Source: Tetracentron sinense
Lineage: Eukaryota > Streptophyta > Magnoliopsida > Trochodendrales > Trochodendraceae
Reading direction: 5' to 3'
NCBI GenBank assembly: GCA_015143295.1
Contig: CM026567.1
Location: 12,542,416 to 12,606,415 of the forward strand
Length of the DNA: 64,000 bases
Shown in pieces: positions 10,380 through 22,597 of the stretch. Below the pieces are notes generated by a model that saw only the letters and a program-made list of their open reading frames with translations, had not been told where the DNA came from and did not search any database. Both the position numbers and the translations under genes were made by a program. The stretch's first letter is position 1, and each line of letters begins with the position of its first letter.

Positions 10380-12360
10380 TGACACATAATTAAAAAATTA
10401 ATTATATAATTAATTAAGGTAGAGAATCGCTTCACTGAGAGGAGCTACAATTGAGTCTTTCTTAAGATAGTCGAAGCCTCCCACGTGCAAGGGATGTGGC
10501 AGCTCTATCTCCGGGATACAACTCAGCTCAGATTCTCTCCAGTCTTCCCAATGAGTTTGCACTACTCAGTAGAAGACGGGGTACTGATCTTCCTATAGGA
10601 TGCCGTTTAAAATTAAATATATACATATATATATATATATATATATCCATTTAATTAAGGTTTACCATTAATCCATATGTCCTAAAGTCCCATTGGATTT
10701 ACAGTAAGAGATAATCTAATTAATTAGAAAATATCCAAAATTATCATTTTACCCCTCAGGGTTTAAGGGTCTGTTTGGTTACAGGGTTAGGTCCACTCTG
10801 GTTTGGTCTAATCTTGTTTTAACCTATTCCAGAATATGTTTGCACCTATTTTGTTTGGTTACAGATTCTGGTTCTGTCCAGAATCAATTCTGCACGTAAT
10901 CTCTTTCTGGTTTATCCAGAATTAATTCTATCCTAGGTCCTGTTTGGTTTCAGATTTTTAAGTTAATCCATTTTAACTTATTCTTAATCCGTTTGGTCAC
11001 AAGACTTAGTTAATCTAATTTTATCTGTTTGGGTACAAGTTCAGGCTTGTCCAGATTAACCCATTCCACAAGATACCCTTGTTTGGGTATGATGATCCTT
11101 ATAGGATCCATTATTTGGATATGGTAGGTTCACACCCAAAATCAAATGGTCACCAAGATGGTTCTATCCTTATAGGACAGATCCATTGTTCTACATGATC
11201 TGGTTTCCCAGATCGGGTAATCAAACGGTCCGCATGTGGACTGTTCTATGATAGACTGTTGAGAAGCCCGAAGGCATTCTACAATCTCATTAGGAGCTGG
11301 AACTAAGCCCATTTTTTGGTAACCATGGATCTGGATCGATCTGGACAGCCTGCTGGGATTGGGTTCTGGAATATGGGTTGTGCGCCTTCATCTTCTTCTT
11401 TGAGCTCTAAGGTCCACCATTAATGATGGTCTCCAGGTTAGGGTCTTCCTAAGAGGTCCTTGGTTTGGAGTCTACCTGATGGACCATGGTTCAACTAGAC
11501 TGGACCAAGGTGCACCTACTCTGGCTAGGGTCTGGTCTTGGCTCACTGGTCTGGGTTCACCTTGTTGGCTCACTGGTCTGGGTCCATGAATCTGAGTTCT
11601 AGCAGCACCCAACACCACTCCAAGGCCCTCTATTTATAGAGGACCAAGACCCCCTCGCATGTGCATGAGCTCAACCACCTGGCTAGGCCCTTCCTGCTCA
11701 GGTAGGCCCCGCTAAGGCCACTTGGCTCTCTGGTCAAACAATGGGTCAGACCTCCTCATGATGGACCTGCACCCATTGACCCAAGACATCATGGTATGAT
11801 CCACCTGTCAGCCCATGTCGGTTCTCAGATCAATCATCCAGATCCGACGGCCTTGATCAAATCCGAACCTGATCCTTGATCAGACAGCTTTGATTAACCA
11901 TGATGATCACAGTCAACCTAGATCTACGGTTGTGATTAGATCAACGGTCCTGATTCGGTAAAAATAAATAGCGACCCAAGCGACGATACACACGTGCAAA
12001 GTGCAAAGTGCGTCTCATACGCCCAAAGCCCGTGCGTGTGGGTGTGTGCTCGTGCACCATAGTTATCGTCTAAAGGAATTTGTGGGTCAAAGTCTACGCC
12101 ACACTCTTAGTTGTTGTTGACAACTAAGCAACTAAGTGGGTAATTAAATCTTTTAGTTTTACTCTTCCTTTCCAATGTGGAACTAAAGAACTAAGGGAAA
12201 ACCACTAAAAGTGTGTTTTCTCTCTTTCAAGAGATTAAACACCCACCCTAAACAAAAATTAAATCATGGGGGGTTTTAGTCCTTAATTAAAATCAAAACC
12301 CCGGATCCTAATGATCCGTTTTTTATTAATTTAACAATCAATTTTTAAATCAAATCAACA
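10380..12360 (-). mobile_element. Probable 5' LTR of the copia element, left edge uncertain
   Basis: A non-coding stretch upstream of copia gag with a minus-strand TATA box at 11631-11638, a repetitive stretch at 10770-11060 with recurring GTTTGGTTACAG, and an AT dinucleotide run at 10620-10647. The right end reads CAACA on plus (TGTTG on minus). I could not find a clear primer-binding site, so the gag-proximal edge is a guess and part of this interval may be 5' UTR. Confidence 0.5.
11631..11638 (-). promoter_or_regulatory. TATA box in the copia LTR
   Basis: Read on the minus strand this is TATAAATA inside the palindrome CTCTATAAATAGAG. It lies about 720 nt from the proposed LTR start and points toward gag. 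Confidence 0.55.
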
Positions 12361-12784
12361 ATATGGGCATCGAATGTGAGAATACATTGTTTTTCTGAAG
12401 GGTCTAATTCTGTTGTTTCCCATTCAACCTAGTAGGTTGGATGTCAAGTGTGTCCCGTGACCTTTTATTGAATAGTTTAGAACCACCCCTTATCTCTGCT
12501 TCTCCATTATTCTCAGAGAATCACAAGGTTGTTTCTCCATGATTCCGAGAGAATCAAGAGATGGAGTACTTGCAATTTTGGTCATGAACTACTTGAAAAT
12601 TGTTTCTGATATAACCAATGTAGCAGTAATGATCAAAATTGGCTGTTATGCTTCATGTGACCAGTTCTCTCCTTTTTGCTTCTCAATTAATAAGCAATTA
12701 AAAAGGATTTTCTTAATGTTCAAGTTTGGTTAAAGCATTCTGATTATTGACATTGTCTACCGCCATTTGAATTGTTTTGAACAG

Positions 12785-13002
12785 GAAAAGGTAGAGGCAG
12801 GGGCAGCTACCAAAACGAGGGCCCAATGAGGCGTTTTGGGGGTCGGAGTTTTTGCAGGGGAAGCGGTCAAGATGGCCGCGAAAGGGACTACAATAGAATG
12901 AGAGGGAATGATTTCCATCAGCAGGGTCCCTGGCAATATAAAGGGATCTTTGGAAATCAAGGATCAAGAAATGAGCAGTACCCATCGGAGGCAGCAACTT
13001 AA
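12785..13002 (+). CDS. Terminal exon of a Gly/Arg-rich protein (partial gene)
   Basis: After a splice-acceptor-like TTTTGAACAG the frame is open for about 72 codons to TAA 13000-13002. It encodes a Gly/Arg/Gln-rich tail (KGRGRGSYQNEGPMRRFGGR near the start, NRMRGNDFHQQGPWQ later) ending in EQYPSEAAT. Such RGG-like tails are common on RNA-binding proteins, but the protein is not recognised. The upstream exons must lie left of the window, so the copia element appears to sit in the preceding intron. The stretch to about 13290 is probably 3' UTR. It may belong to a live gene, because no disabling change is seen. Confidence 0.55.
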
Positions 13003-13300
13003 GAGAGTTGGGTTCTTGGTTAAGGGTTTTTGGTTTAATCGTTTCCAATTCTGCATATTTTCGGTTTATGGTTTCAGTATACATACACTCCTATTTTTGG
13101 GGGTTATTATTTAAATTAGATGGGGTGTTGAGAAGTAGCATCACTTTTTTCTTCCTGTGTAGCGGCATCTTCATTTTCTTTTCTTACATGCTTTTTTCAC
13201 CTTTAATCTAAGAGGGGATGTGTTTGCATTTTTAAACTCTCATTCTGAGGTAGCATTTGCTGGTTTTAGGCCTCTGACTTTGATTTGGATCTTATTGCTT

Positions 13301-13540
13301 AGAATTCTAGCCCTGCAACCTCAAGGTGTAGCTCAGTTGCCAAGGGACTACACCGCAGGAAACGGAGGTCCTGATTTCAACTCTTGCCATCCCCTTGGAG
13401 CCACCCGCACAAGGTTCCATGGTTCTAATGGACCTTGGGCTTACTAGTTCATGTGGGTTGTGGGATTTTGCATGTGCCTAGGGTTACCCAGTCTACCCGA
13501 AGGGTGGGCTTGGGGTTCCTCGTTACAAAAAAAAAAAAAA
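13301..13540 (+). mobile_element. tRNA-derived SINE
   Basis: A polymerase III A-box-like GTGTAGCTCAGTTG at about 13326 and a B-box-like GGTCCTGATTTCAACTC at 13367 are spaced as in tRNA-derived SINEs. A run of 14 A closes the element. A short possible target duplication, ATTGCTT, lies before (13294-13300) and just after the A tail. Confidence 0.75.
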
Positions 13541-13545
13541 TTGCT

Positions 13546-15238
13546 TGCCAATCCAGTACCCCGCTCCTTTCTGTTTATGCTTTTTTGAAGAGGGATACTA
13601 AAAATGTAATTTACATAGAAAAATGTTACCTTGCCAGGGTAAATTAGTTGTTGACTCCTTGACTGGGTTAGGGCACCTTTTGATATTTTAAGATATGCTC
13701 CCAGCGCCGCATAGAGTAACACAGGATATTTGAATTGCTCTACCTCACAAGTTTTAGGCTTTTATCGTTATGATATCATTATCCAGAAAAAGAAATGCTG
13801 GTGTCATTAGTATACTTCAAACACTAAATAAATTTAACTACCTTCAACTTAAGAAAAAACTGACAGGAATGTGTATATAGAGACGGCAATAGTTTGATCC
13901 ACGGGCAAGGAGCGAATGGAGCAAACTATTGCTCCTCATTCTCGCAATACCCCTTCAACTGCTCATGAACTTTAGTTAAGATTTTTTAACCCCTTTAGTG
14001 AATTATTTTTATTTTATTTTAAAAAAATTCAAGGGTAGATGGATGAACCTTAGGGGTGAGTGAATCTTAACCATAGTTAAAAAGGAGTTAATAGGGGACA
14101 CGTGGCAGAAGAAGGGCCCAAGACGCCTCTTCGCTCCAGGAGGTGATTCTTTTCCATACATATAATTGGGTAATGCTAGCTCCCACTTTCTTTTAAACTC
14201 ATCCTCCATTGAGAGAAAGTGAGCACTCTGTCCAATCAAAAAGAGCTAAAAGAAAGTGGAGCTAAAACTATATATATATATTAAGGAACTGACCTCTTAA
14301 GAACAAAAGGAAGCTAATGAAAGAAAGATGCATGAATACGCAAGATACTCATAATATGGCTTTAACAGTAGTTACTCAGAGTTAAGAGCAATATACTCTC
14401 CCCATTGTTTGCACTCCAAGAAACTCCCAAGAATCCAGAGTCTATAGAATCTATAGAATTTAATCCAAGTCCAATTTCCTTTAGCTCGTAACACATCATA
14501 TTTACCCTTTAAGCTCAGCCTAATCGCATGACTTGTACCAAAAAACAAAAAAAACCTGATTCCTTGCTAAAATCACACTACTGTCTTCCTGTTTCTCTTT
14601 TTTATGCACGATCAAAAGCAGCATTCAACTGAAAAGATGCAGAACTGCCTCAAAAATAACATGAAATTTTTTTAATCAATCCCAAGTGGTGGCATTAACA
14701 TTTGGGCAAACTGTGATGAGTTTGATCTTCCTCCCCTGAAGATTGAATTGTACAGTTTCTGAAATTCATAGTGCTCTGTCAGTGAAGATCCAGATCTACT
14801 TAGAGAACAAAGTTACAGTAACTTATGCCAACCAAAATTCAAGTGCTTCATCTGGTAGGGCAAGCTACCTATTACTCAATTATCTGTTCTTGATAATGGT
14901 TTTCCTAGGAAGGATTTCTCTCTTTAATCCAACCACCAATGGGAAGTTTCCGTATGCATGGATGCAAGTACACAAGACGCCTGATATGGTGATGAACATG
15001 TATGCATGTCTGAGAAAACTTCAATACCTAAAATACAATTCATTTGCAAATGCATCATTTGAGTTAGTCACACACAATTAAAACATAATGGCCTCTCACA
15101 TCACATTCTCTTCCTTGATTTCTAGCTAGCTAACCAACGCCCAATATCTATAGGTACATCTCAATTTCTCTCGGGACATGAACAGAGAGGGAAACATAGA
15201 TTACATGTGACAAAAATAGGGAGAATAATCTTGCTAGC
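13546..15238. other. Intergenic stretch with repeats
   Basis: No convincing gene. It contains one copy of the dispersed CACGTG repeat (14030-14113) and a small inverted repeat (about 14171-14265) with arms like AGCTCCACTTTCTTTTAGCTC. The part nearest 15238 is probably the 3' UTR of the PRP39 remnant. Confidence 0.5.
14030..14113 (-). repeat. Copy of a dispersed CACGTG / TTAACCATGGTTA repeat
   Basis: It has GGGTAGATGGATGAACC, GAATCTTAACCATAGTTAA and GGGGACACGTGGC in the same order as at 39000, 61440 and, in reverse, 57173-57725. It is probably a fragment of one non-autonomous element family. Confidence 0.7.
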
Positions 15239-15346
15239 TCAATAATAATTCCCGTAATAGGCTTGAGGAACTGGCGTCTGTTGCTGAGCCGGAGCAAAGA
15301 CTACCGCTGTGGCAGGTTGCACATAGTTTGGTTGTGGTGTCGCTTG
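15239..15346 (-). pseudogene. PRP39 remnant, last coding exon
   Basis: Acceptor TTTTTTCAG, then 36 codons in phase 0, rich in Gln/Pro/Ala (QATPQPNYVQ at the start), ending QAYYGNYY and TGA (15239-15241). This low-complexity tail is typical of plant PRP39. No defect in this exon. Confidence 0.7.
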
Positions 15347-16504
15347 CTGAAAAAATTATTAAACCACTAATTATGGATATTATCATGCATGCATTATTTT
15401 TTTAAAAAAAAACACACAAATAGCTAACCCTACACTCTTGAAACTTTGAAACTGATTCAATTGAGCGAGAAATTTACACCCTCCTAGCAAATCTCTGGAA
15501 AACTATTTGTAACACTGGATATATCTAGGTTTTCCAAAAATAAGAAAAGATAAGACATTGGCAGGTGGGTAAATGTGAAAGTGTTTTAACTGCTTAAAGA
15601 TCTGGCACTTTGCAGATACACAAGCTTTCACCAGCAACCTTTAGACATATGAGGGAGCAACCAACCTCATCATTTCTTTGGTAAACAAACAAAGACTATA
15701 CAGAATTACAGGTCCAGTGAAGTATCAAATTGATGCAACTTATCATAAGAGATGCACACAGAAACTATCACCTCCAGGAAAGAGATGCAATAAAGGGAAG
15801 CGCATATATAACATTTCACCACTCAGTTGGAGTGCAACATTGGCAAGATCAACCCCGATCCAATCCAGTTAGCAGGGTTGGGTTGGAAAGTTGCAAGCTG
15901 GCCATAGGTCTGTCATATTGGGCTTGCATTGAGGCCTCAGGCAGCCCAATCCAACTGAAACAATTGTGCTTTTTTATTATGAATTCATGATGTTCTTATA
16001 TATGTAGAAGTGTGTCAACATAAACTCCAAAGATGTTTGGTCCAATGCCAGGAGTTTGGCTCTTTGTAGTGAGAGGTTTGAGCTTCCAAACCTTATAATG
16101 ATCTCTTGATTTGCTTTCAAGTTTCAACCCACCAAAACAGTATGTATGATTTGATAACCAAAGAATAACCTGATCGAACAGAGTCCAACCTGAGCCTCCC
16201 CGACTGACTCAACCCAAGTTGGACTTGGGTTGAGCACCTCGGGTTGAGTCTCGGCTTGGATTGGACCAAAGGCTGATTGTTCTGCACTTAGGGTTGGGCT
16301 TGGGTTGGCCTCAATCAAATATAGACTTTTGGGAAAATAATTTAAACAAATTTCTGACTTAGAATAACCTATCCTTTTTTCTAGAGAAAAGACCAATTTA
16401 ATTAAAGAGCACCCCAAGTTCCAAGAGCCTTCAACGTTTTGAATGGCCAACTAATTCCTAAAGAATACTTGACACCGTAACGGATAAATGAAAAGTGATG
16501 ATAC

Positions 16505-16618
16505 CTGCACAGGATACGTTGGAGGATAAGCACCATAAGCAGTGGTTGGTGGAGCTGAACTAGGTATCTGTGGATGAGTATAGCTGCTTCCATAGCCACT
16601 GTATCCACCATATCCAGC
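16505..16618 (-). pseudogene. PRP39 remnant, Tyr/Gly/Pro-rich exon
   Basis: A 114-nt exon, 38 codons in phase 0, with acceptor ATATCCAG and donor CAG|GTATC. It encodes AGYGGYSGYGSSYTHPQ through AYGAYPPTYPVQ. Intact. Confidence 0.7.
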
Positions 16619-18030
16619 CTGGATATTCCAAGATATACACAAGAGACAGCTAGAACACGTGAATTGCATGTCGAGTGATCCATCTATTTTCTATGACTTG
16701 TGCAACTTGCATTAAGCCATCAACAAATTAAATTTAACATAATTCTACCATAACAGTTAACTAGTCTAAATATAAATCCACCCATAGTGGCTAGAACTGG
16801 AAATTGTAACACCGTGAACCATGAGCACAAAAAATCACCATACTTCATACTACTACAGAAAACAAAACAAATTCTTAATGATTATATACTACTTATTTAT
16901 AGATATTTTCCATAATCAAAATTCTAAACTAACCACAAGGTTTTTTTTATTCCACAAAATAAATTTCATTTTTTTAGATCAAACTTTATAGGAACTAAAG
17001 GATTTTCAGTCCTTTTTCTACAAATTTTTAAATATTTAAAATTCTATAAGTGTATTGATTCTTTATATATAAATTATCCTCTGAAGTTTTATATAATGAA
17101 ACCCAAGAAGTAAAAACCTTGCCCAAGAAATACTTTTGACATGATATTGCTGTTTACCTATAAAAGAAACCACCTAACGTATCTATGGTTTGTAGGTAGG
17201 AGATGTGATCAAAACTTTACGAAAAGAATTTAAATAACTAAAAGTTTCCTAAAATATGGAGGTTTTTTAACACTCCTAGCAAGCTTAAGCCTAAACATAC
17301 CAAATCGCATAAAGGAGTTTTAGAAAAATAACATCCAGAAAGAATAGACACCTAGTTTAGACAGATGATTCTTGTAGAGTTTTGTGGGTGGTTGTGGAGG
17401 AATTTTAAGGTGATTTATAAGAAAGAACCATTTTACTAATGTGGATAATAGTAGACTGTTTCTCAATTGAATTTTCCTCCATGTATTTCTCCACTTCAGG
17501 CCCATAATCTTTAGATGGTTCTTAGGTTATCTTCAAGAAACAAACCGCCATTTAGCATAAAACACCACTGGTTTATAGTTATACATTTAAGAGAGAGAGA
17601 GGAACCTCAAGTATCAAAATTTTGAGCATAATATACAGACTTTGATTCTTTTTGAAAGATGACCAAATAATCCAAGCAATACTTCTTTCTTTGTTTTTCT
17701 CTTTTGAAACAGATTTAATAACAAAAATCTTGTATAGGTACTAAATAAGAATAGTACTCCAAGATTTTCATTTGCCCCCTAATTGTATGCAAGTTTATCG
17801 ATTCTTTCCACTTAACTTATGATGCTCAACAACTAATCAACTTTTTACTTCTAGAATCTAATGGAGAGTTAACAAGAAGCTGATCGGGAACAGGTAGTAG
17901 GTCCAAAGTAATATAAACCAACTGGGCAATTCAAAGAATATCCATTACGTGACTGGCAGACTAACCCTTTTAAGACAAGCCTATTCAAAATCAAACAATG
18001 CTTCTGCGATAATATTAACAGATGTCATAC

Positions 18031-18314
18031 CTGTTGAACATAGCCAGGGTTCCCCTGTTGTCCCTGCACTTGTGTAGCCTGGGGCCAAGCTTGAGGTTGT
18101 GCCCCATAACCCGCCACCCACTGGTTCTGTGCACTGGGGTACGCGCCCATCACTGATTGGACCGGTGAGGGAACATCAGCACCTTGTCTGAAGCTAAAAA
18201 ATCCTCAGCATGATGCTTCATCAACTCTGATGTGCTCCGGTGGTGTAAGAAGAGCTTTGCATGCCAATCGTTGGCCTTCTAAATAGACTGTGCATCTCCA
18301 AAGAAATCCAAAAA
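18031..18314 (-). pseudogene. PRP39 remnant exon with stop and frameshift
   Basis: Acceptor CTCTTGCAG, then FLDFFGDAQSI, TAG (18279-18281, where relatives have Lys), [19 protein letters not shown] and AEDFLASDK. After that the PRP39-like tail ([20 protein letters not shown] to NPGYVQQ) continues in another frame, so bases have been lost near 18180-18190. The donor CAACAG|GTATG is kept. Confidence 0.85.
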
Positions 18315-18752
18315 CTGCAAGAGAAAAAAGGAAGGGAAATCGACAGTAAATGAAATAATCAAGACAAAGCATACATCATTTCCAATTAAAACAAAAGGAA
18401 AAGATGACATTTTGGGCATTTCCAATAATTGATCATTTTCTTATGAGTTCATAAATAGATATTCTGATTTCTGATGTTGGTCATACAGGAGTAACCATTA
18501 AAGTATCCTTTGCATAATTTTTTTAATTGATTTGTTCACATTTGTATATATGGGCCTTGTTGATCTTTTGTTCCGTTTATAGTATCTTTCATATTTCCGA
18601 AAAAAAAAATTACCAGCATTCCAATCACCATAATGACCCTTTCCAATTACAGGAAAATTCCTCATTTTGTCTTGGAATCCGTTCAACATGGATACTTAAC
18701 TGGTCAGATCAGATGTATCCCATTAAGGCTACAAAACTTCAACAACGACTGA

Positions 18753-19255
18753 CAAGTGTTTTAAAAAGCGTGCGAAGCTTACACCTCGAGGCTCGCCTCG
18801 GGGCGAGGCTTAAGTAAAACGCCTTGAGGCTCAACCATGAGGCTTAAATCTCATGAGTCTCACATGAGGCACACGCCTTATGCCTTGAAGCTCGTTTTAT
18901 ATCTATTGCGTACATCTCATACATTAACTAAAATTAGGTTTCTAGTCACAACTGACATAAATGTTCTTTTTTTAATTTGTTATTTGTTTAAATTAATTTA
19001 TATAGTATTTCCTATGTGTACGCGTGCGCCCACACGAACACACACAATGTACACGAATACATATATATATATATACTATAATGTTTCATTAACTTTTTGA
19101 ATTTTTTTCCAATTTTTCTTATATTTTATTTATTTGTTAAAATGAGAGAGCATGAAGCTTTCTTGTAAGGCTTACGTCTTACGCCTTGAGGCTTTCGCCT
19201 TGCGCATCTTGAGGTCCTAACGCCTCGCCTCACTCCTTCACGTTTTAAAACATTG
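18753..19255. mobile_element. hAT-like MITE in a PRP39 intron
   Basis: Ends read CAAGTGTTTTAAAA on the left and TTTTAAAACATTG on the right, which are imperfect inverted repeats. Inside each end are runs of GAGGCTTA/GCCTTGAGGC in opposite orientation. No clear 8-bp target duplication remains, so it is an old copy. Confidence 0.6.
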
Positions 19256-19460
19256 CGATTTACTTATCTTTCAAGATCCTTCTATTGCATTATTTTCAAA
19301 TGCACCAACAAAAGGCACATGGAATAATTTTCCAAAGAATTCTTCGTCTAATCCGATCAGCTCTCTAATCTACAGGGAAAACATCTATAATCTAACCAAT
19401 TTCTCTAGTGGATATTAAGTAAAGGAAGTCCAATAAACAAAGCTGCAATGAATGAAAGGG

Positions 19461-19691
19461 TCATATCACTATCATTTCCTCATCCTCACTGCACAAAATG
19501 CATCTATTTGCAATATGCATACCGCGATAATTTATATCGTCTTCAGTCAAGACCTTATCCATCCAACCATCCATATGAATGCTTCCAGAAAGGGTCCCCA
19601 AATTAATGCAACTGAAGAATAACTTCAATTTGCTTCGTAAGCAAGTTAGAGAAAGAACTAGCACAAAAAGACAAGAAAACGATGGCCACAT
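19461..19691 (-). mobile_element. L1-type LINE fragment (zinc-binding region)
   Basis: The reading KVLTEDDINYRGMHIANRC followed by CSEDEE matches the zf-RVT region that lies downstream of RT in plant L1 elements (LT.DNL..RG...NRC.LC). Only this small piece is recognisable. Confidence 0.5.
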
Positions 19692-19899
19692 ATAGCAGAC
19701 AATACATATACTTGTATTTTTTACAGCAAATGAACTTTCTACACAGTTGCAAAAATCCTGGTTGCCTAGAGTGTCTTGAAAAGACTAGACCTGATGAACT
19801 ATGACTTCCTTGTTCATTTGGTTGGCTGGGAAAGAAGAAAAACAGAATTGGGTTATATATACGTTTTATAAAGCAACCAATGAATTAGACTGACACACC

Positions 19900-20070
19900 A
19901 GAGCTTTGTCCCAGTGGTAGTGTATCCCCTGCTTTGGGGGTAGGTACCGGGTTCCATTCCCGAGAGGGTGGGAGTTTGTATATACTCTCCACCCGCCCAC
20001 TAATTGAACAGATACTAACACCTAATCGGCGTTGCGGCCTAAACGTATATCTCGAACCAAAAAAAAAAAA
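19900..20070 (+). mobile_element. tRNA-derived SINE with long target-site duplication
   Basis: A-box-like CAGTGGTAGTGTATCC at about 19913, B-box GGGTTCCATTCCCG at 19949-19962, and an A-rich tail ending at 20070. Flanks repeat AATTAGACTGACACACC (19883-19899) and AATTAGACTGGACACACC (20071-20088), a 17-18-bp duplication with one indel, as expected from LINE-driven integration. Confidence 0.88.
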
Positions 20071-21149
20071 AATTAGACTGGACACACCGGAAAGGGCTAC
20101 ATATTCCTAGATTCGTTTTTCAAAAAAAAGAAGAGGAAAGGGTGTTGAAAAGAAAAGACAAATCCCAAGGTGTCAAGTGTATAATTTGAGTAAAGAAAGC
20201 AAACGGGTTGTGTTGACGTCTCCTCGGGTATGCTTCCCAGCGGCTCATGTGCGGTTACACTTTGCGCTAACCTTGCTCTTGGAAATAGTGTGAAAGTCAC
20301 CGCTGTGAAGTGTGAAGATGCGATCTGAATCCAATCCATTGACAGCCTTACTTCTAATCAGAGGAAAGAATCTCATCAACAAGGCAAGAGTTTCACCTCA
20401 ACTTCGAAGGATAAGGACCCAACTGAAAGATGAAAGACCATGACCACGGAAGAGTGATTTTTATCGCCATGATTTGCATGAAATCAGTTTGGAGGTAAGA
20501 CTACTAAGTTAAAAATTGCATTAGGTGAGATTTGCTTGAAGTCGGAAGCATCTTTCCAGTGTAAAGTTACACCAAAATGGCTTCAACTATCATTTTGATC
20601 ATTTTTCTTTCACCAGCTCCATGTAGGTTTTTTACTTCTTATAAATTCACTGCTGTCAACTAATGAAAAAAAATGCACCTGTATATTAATATTCTTAATG
20701 GTTAGCTAGATTGGTGTGGATGGTAGAACAGGATGGTGTTGCCGACCACAAGTATTTGGGATAAGGAATTGATAATGAGGACGATAGTTAGCTAGATTAA
20801 ACTCCTAAATTGTCCAGCACAATGCCAACAAAGTTTTCATGCGAAAGGAAAAAGGTTAAATATATAGATATATTCCCTTATGCTTTCTTCCCTAAAATAT
20901 GCGATACGGGCACTGTCATCATTATTATAGTACAGAGATCATTACACCATCACTGGGGAATGTTATCCCCTCCACTGTACATGTTGCCAATCCCTCCAAA
21001 AAAACAATTGTTATCATTGGCATAGGGTAGATTAAACTTGATAATGGGCGCATTCAATCCAACTCGTGTGTGAAATTTTGTCATTTCTCTATATGCTGTA
21101 ACAGGATTAGAGAAGTATCAAAGTGGCAGAACAAGAATGAAATCTGTAC

Positions 21150-21293
21150 CTTGACGAAGACTTGTGTAGCCCGAACAAGTGCATTATTTGCAAGATCCAT
21201 ACCTCCACTGGCTTCCATGCATAACACATACCGTATCCAGTACTCGGGATAATTGGCACAAGCAATTAGGCATCTTTCATATAACTTGACAAC
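21150..21293 (-). pseudogene. PRP39 remnant exon (HAT repeat)
   Basis: 48 codons with acceptor CATTTAG and donor AAG|GTACAG. It encodes [20 protein letters not shown] and then [19 protein letters not shown], a classic PRP39 HAT repeat. No defect in the exon. The next expected HAT-repeat exons downstream were not found. Confidence 0.88.
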
Positions 21294-21775
21294 CTAAATG
21301 GTATACATAACATCATGAATTAAACATTAAATCCCGATTCACTACTGAAGGATAACACAGAGCAACAAAGAAAACGCATAAGAAATACTCCGTTGGCGGA
21401 ACAGGGAGCCCCTTGAATACGAAAGGAGGGACCCTCCTTCCTGATAGATATGTTAGGAAGATAAGAAGATAAGAAGATACCTGCATGTATAACATAGGAA
21501 CTTTAAAATAATAATATTCACTGTGGAACACATATCATGAACCTAGAACGTCCACTGACAAATGACAGAAACCAAATGGTAGGCCCATGCTTTAGCCTCA
21601 GTTCAATTTCCTGTTTTTAAAAGTTGCTTCATCCAACGCTTTAGCCAATTAGGAATATAATGCAGCAGATATGACTTAACTGTAAGTCAATATATATAAT
21701 AGGCAGGACAGCTAAAAACTACAAACCATGGGGGAATTGAAAAATAGTGATAACTCCCAGAATGAACTTGCATAC

Positions 21776-22139
21776 CTTATTAAAGTCATCTCCTCTTTCA
21801 ATGAAATCCAGATAGTTGTGCAAATTCTCAAGCTCTGCACCATTGAGGGGCCGCACTTGAAAGCAAGGCCTCCTAATTGCTGTTTCAAAACCAATGATCT
21901 TAGAATCGAACTCTTTTGATTTCTTATACATCTCTTCCCTAATGGTGATAAACTTCTCCAACTCTTCTGCTTCTGTTAAGCCTGCACTTGCGGGTTTAAG
22001 AGACTCTTACACATCATCATAATGAACTACTCCCTCAACTCCTTGGCCACTAGCTTCCAAATTTGCAGCTACCATGGCAGCAGCTTCTTCAGCAGTACGG
22101 AATTCTGATAAAGGTCTACTTCCAGCCAACTCCTTGAAG
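21776..22139 (-). pseudogene. PRP39 remnant exon with premature stop
   Basis: 364-nt exon: FKELAGSRPLSEFRTAEEAA, then a TAA at 22007-22009, then [19 protein letters not shown] and [20 protein letters not shown], donor AAG|GTATG. Its phase joins the 25147 exon (AAC AG|C TTC). The stop would remove the second half of the protein. Confidence 0.9.
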
Positions 22140-22597
22140 CTATAAAACCAATGGCAGCAGGAACACAATAAAAAAAATCAAGAAAATTTGTCCTATAACA
22201 AGAATATGTGTAAGTTATATAACACGTATAAACCACCCAAAATTAGGTGCAATTTTTACTGGATGAAGTATATCAGTTTGATACAAAAATAGTGTACCAT
22301 CCTTCCAAAATTGATGAAGTTAAAGGAAAGATAAACCGGTAAACTATGTAGATATTAAGGAAATCAAAACATCAAACACTTGTTGGTTTAAAACTGATCA
22401 TCGCGTGAATCTCCATGAAGCTGGATCAACCCAGAAAGATCCATAAGCACTTTTATGATAAATCCACAGCAAGAGCCAGATATAAAATCATACTCACAAC
22501 AAATACTGAACCAAACATAAATGAAATTGGGCATATGGATGCAGCATTAGGTATTACTTAAGAATCGCCTGCACGTAACCTTCTGTCAGTCTGTATC

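Larger units (their letters stand above)
7001..12360 (-). mobile_element. Ty1/copia LTR retrotransposon, interrupted by the gypsy element
   Basis: Reading leftwards: a candidate 5' LTR, gag, protease, integrase and RT. This gag-PR-IN-RT order defines Ty1/copia. The RT stops within LSQSSYI where the gypsy LTR begins, so the rest of RT, RNase H and the second LTR should lie left of the window beyond the gypsy 5' LTR. The element has several stops, a frame-breaking 269-bp duplication and altered catalytic positions, so it is dead. The right boundary at about 12360 is inferred from TGTTGA read on the minus strand. Confidence 0.85.

Noticed and set aside
14743-15081. 112-codon open frame downstream of the PRP39 remnant
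   Set aside because: Amino-acid make-up is unremarkable, it resembles no family, and it overlaps the probable 3' UTR on the other strand.
20097-20339. Minus-strand frame with a tRNA-like look (GGTTAGCGCAAAGTG)
   Set aside because: No B-box at the right distance and no A tail, so a SINE or tRNA call is not supported.
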